From a virus, in IMG/VR virus record IMGVR_UViG_3300021085_000233, positions 1 to 22,849 of that record: a stretch of 22,849 bases of DNA; one strand, given 5' to 3'. The position numbers were made by a program, and so were the translations under genes. Each line of letters starts with the position of its first letter. Position 1 is the first letter of the stretch. Shown here one piece after another: positions 21,597 through 22,849 of this stretch. The notes under the pieces are model-generated. The model was not told the DNA's origin, did not search any database, and saw only the letters and a list, made by a program, of their open reading frames with translations.

Positions 21597-21979
21597 CACC
21601 AATTGAACAATTTTGGGCTGACCTCATGGACTCACGCCGTTACATGATAACCGAGGTCTACGGCGCTGAATGTGCAAGCCGATACCAACCGCACCACATC
21701 GAAAAGGAGTATTTCTTAAAACATAACGGCACGTTCTCAGCGCATCCAAGTGTAACAGAACACACAAAAGCGTTTTGGGTCATGTGTGAGACTCATTACA
21801 CAACACAGCGCGAGGCATATCGTAGGAAGCTACGAAGTAACTGGCACAGGGTGCAGCAGTCCGATGAATACAAGATGCGACAGCGTGAACGCGAACAGCT
21901 AAAAGATTACATTAGCCAAGCAATTAACGGCAATGGCAAAGAAGCAGACGCACGCACAACTAAAGAAGAAGGTCGATGA
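21593..21979 (+). CDS. Unknown protein with HNH-like histidines
   Basis: This 128-aa protein is unrecognised. The middle has QPHHIEKEYFLKHNGTFSAHPS (about residues 32-53) and FWVMCETHYTTQ (about 61-72), an arrangement loosely like an HNH/zinc-finger nuclease with one cysteine pair missing. The C-terminal half is a charged helix (YRRKLRSNWHRVQQSDEYKMRQREREQLKDY). It overlaps the PAPS-reductase-like gene by 4 nt and ninG by 47 nt. It could be a degenerate nuclease or a small zinc protein. Confidence 0.6.
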   Translation: MTPIEQFWADLMDSRRYMITEVYGAECASRYQPHHIEKEYFLKHNGTFSAHPSVTEHTKAFWVMCETHYTTQREAYRRKLRSNWHRVQQSDEYKMRQREREQLKDYISQAINGNGKEADARTTKEEGR

Positions 21980-22421
21980 GTGGTATAGCAAGACAATCAG
22001 ATACCGTGCAGCAGACAAAGACGGTTACGCCGAATGCTTTACCTGTCACACACGTCACCATGTTGGGCATCTCCATTGCGGACATTTTGCAAGCAGGAGG
22101 CACATGGCCACCCGTTGGGACGACCCAGCCGACGGAATCGGTAACACAGCCCCGCAGTGCGTTGCCTGCAATCTGTACGACCAAGGACGGCAATGGTATT
22201 TCGGTCAGAGACTTGACAGCCTTAAGCGTGGACGAGCTGCGGAGATTATGCAGCGCGCAAAGGATAGTCGACGCTATACCCTTGCAGAACTCAGAGAGCT
22301 GCTCGATAGATATAAGCGACAGGCTAACGACCTCAGCAATGCGACGCCTGCGGTCTTACGACGACCAGCAAAAGAGAAGAAGGATAAACAAACTAAGGCG
22401 AAGGCTCGACGTTCTGTATAA
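21933..22421 (+). CDS. ninG: NinG/Rap-like recombination nuclease
   Basis: This 162-aa protein carries the NinG zinc region: Cys35-x2-Cys38, then HLHCGHFASRR (48-57) and TRWDD, then QCVACN (75-80). In lambda, NinG (Rap) is a structure-specific nuclease that resolves branched recombination intermediates. An N-terminal basic helix (KKQTHAQLKKKVDEWYSKTI) and a C-terminal Lys/Arg-rich tail fit DNA binding. Length is a little shorter than lambda NinG. With the annealing-protein candidate and SSB it completes a recombination module. Confidence 0.9.
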   Translation: MAKKQTHAQLKKKVDEWYSKTIRYRAADKDGYAECFTCHTRHHVGHLHCGHFASRRHMATRWDDPADGIGNTAPQCVACNLYDQGRQWYFGQRLDSLKRGRAAEIMQRAKDSRRYTLAELRELLDRYKRQANDLSNATPAVLRRPAKEKKDKQTKAKARRSV

Positions 22422-22518
22422 TGAACACAACAGCAAAAGCCAAAGCATCTTTATCCGTAAGGCTTACCGAGATGAACTGTATATCTTGACAGGGTTACAC
22501 GGATATTACCGGACCTGA
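22339..22518 (+). CDS. Possible 59-aa gene overlapping the ninG 3' end
   Basis: MRRLRSYDDQQKRRRINKLRRRLDVLYNEHN and the remainder (SIFIRKAYRDELYILTGLHGYYRT) read like a small basic helical protein. It overlaps ninG by 83 nt and its stop overlaps the HNH ATG (TGATG), which would fill the otherwise empty 96 bases between ninG and HNH. A 22-aa frame from 22421 is the only alternative there. The overlap makes this uncertain. Confidence 0.4.
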   Translation: MRRLRSYDDQQKRRRINKLRRRLDVLYNEHNSKSQSIFIRKAYRDELYILTGLHGYYRT

Positions 22519-22820
22519 TGGCGTACATTCCTAAAAGCAGCAGGCGCAGCCCGTGGCACAATACAAGGTTAAAGCAAGGGCAACGAGTCAACAGAGATAA
22601 CCGCTACAGCTCCAAGCCGTGGCGCAAGTTGCGCTCTGCCTTCCTGCGTGAGAATCCAATATGTATCGAGTGCAGTGAACTGGCTAACGTAGTCGACCAC
22701 ATCACACCAGTAACACAAGGCGGTGACTTTTGGCGTGGGCCGTTTCAACCTATGTGCGACAGCTGCCACGCACGCAAGTCAAGGCTCGAACGTACTGATT
22801 TACAAGGGGGTAGGGGGTAG
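22518..22820 (+). CDS. HNH endonuclease next to the packaging genes
   Basis: This 100-aa protein contains a compact HNH/ββα-metal nuclease: Cys49-x2-Cys52, the catalytic VVDHITPVTQGGD (His61), and Cys80-x2-Cys83 followed by HARKS. The N-terminus RSPWHNTR...YSSKPWRKLRSAFLRENP is typical of phage HNH proteins that work with terminase. If the window is circular, it precedes terS by only 85 bp, matching the HNH-terS-terL clusters in which HNH is needed for cos cleavage. It ends in a G-rich stretch coding GGRG. Confidence 0.92.
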   Translation: MAYIPKSSRRSPWHNTRLKQGQRVNRDNRYSSKPWRKLRSAFLRENPICIECSELANVVDHITPVTQGGDFWRGPFQPMCDSCHARKSRLERTDLQGGRG

Positions 22821-22849
22821 AGAAAACCATATGCACGTTATGAGAAAGT
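22821..22849. other. Short non-coding right edge
   Basis: Twenty-nine bases follow the HNH stop. There is no gene and no repeat shared with the left edge (positions 1-56) that I can see. If the molecule is circular, these bases plus the first 56 form an 85-bp gap between HNH and terS, the likeliest place for a cos or pac site. Confidence 0.4.

Noticed and set aside
21976-22338. First two thirds of a 180-codon frame over ninG
   Set aside because: The sequence is Thr/Ser/Pro-rich and lies entirely inside ninG in another frame; only the last part (from 22339) may be coding.
1-22849. tRNA genes, insertion sequences, terminal direct repeats
   Set aside because: No cloverleaf-like segments, transposase or inverted-end elements, or shared edge sequences were noticed by eye on either strand.

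Overview
This window looks like a complete or nearly complete small genome of a tailed siphophage. All genes lie on the + strand, most stop and start codons overlap or touch (ATGA, TAATG), and no stretch over 300 bases lacks a gene. A host in the phylum Bacteroidota is suggested by promoter-like elements with that phylum's TTG / TAnnTTTG pattern, by A-rich rather than Shine-Dalgarno sequences before several starts, and by a DUF3127-type single-strand-binding protein. The host assignment is inference. An HNH nuclease gene at the right edge and terS at the left edge would be neighbours on a circular map, which is the usual HNH-terS-terL packaging order.

Layout. (1) Packaging and head, 57-5299: terS, terL, portal, then one 726-aa polyprotein joining a short N-terminal domain, an HK97-type prohead protease, a scaffold-like coiled coil and the major capsid protein. 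A terminator (5321-5351) follows. (2) Connector and tail, 5369-15589: head-tail connector, head closure, tail completion, a tail terminator fused to about 800 residues of fibre- and lectin-like sequence, an unknown protein, a 51-aa gene, the major tail protein, a G/T-type tail chaperone pair with an A-AAA-AAA slippery site, tape measure, and a large tail-tip protein. (3) Lysis, 15589-17177: a membrane/coiled-coil protein, a 40-aa holin candidate, an M15 peptidase, a metallophosphoesterase and a 57-aa membrane protein. (4) A 145-bp control region (17178-17322) with a dyad, a terminator and a strong promoter. (5) Early region, 17323-22820: small unknown genes, a possible Rad52-like annealing protein, DUF3127 SSB, an HTH protein, a PD-(D/E)XK-like nuclease, a replication initiator, a probable helicase loader, a PAPS-reductase-like enzyme, NinG and HNH.

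The most striking feature is in the initiator gene (19566-20309). Four 17-bp iterons spaced exactly 22 bp apart, plus a degenerate fifth in phase, are followed by a 48-nt G-free AT-rich tract. This is the layout of the lambda origin inside gene O, and the next gene sits where lambda P would be. No DNA polymerase, helicase, integrase or CI-type repressor was seen, so the phage probably uses the host replisome and is probably virulent. A second recurrent signal is a promoter-like element placed exactly 4 nt before ATG at the head of several transcription blocks, which predicts leaderless mRNAs.
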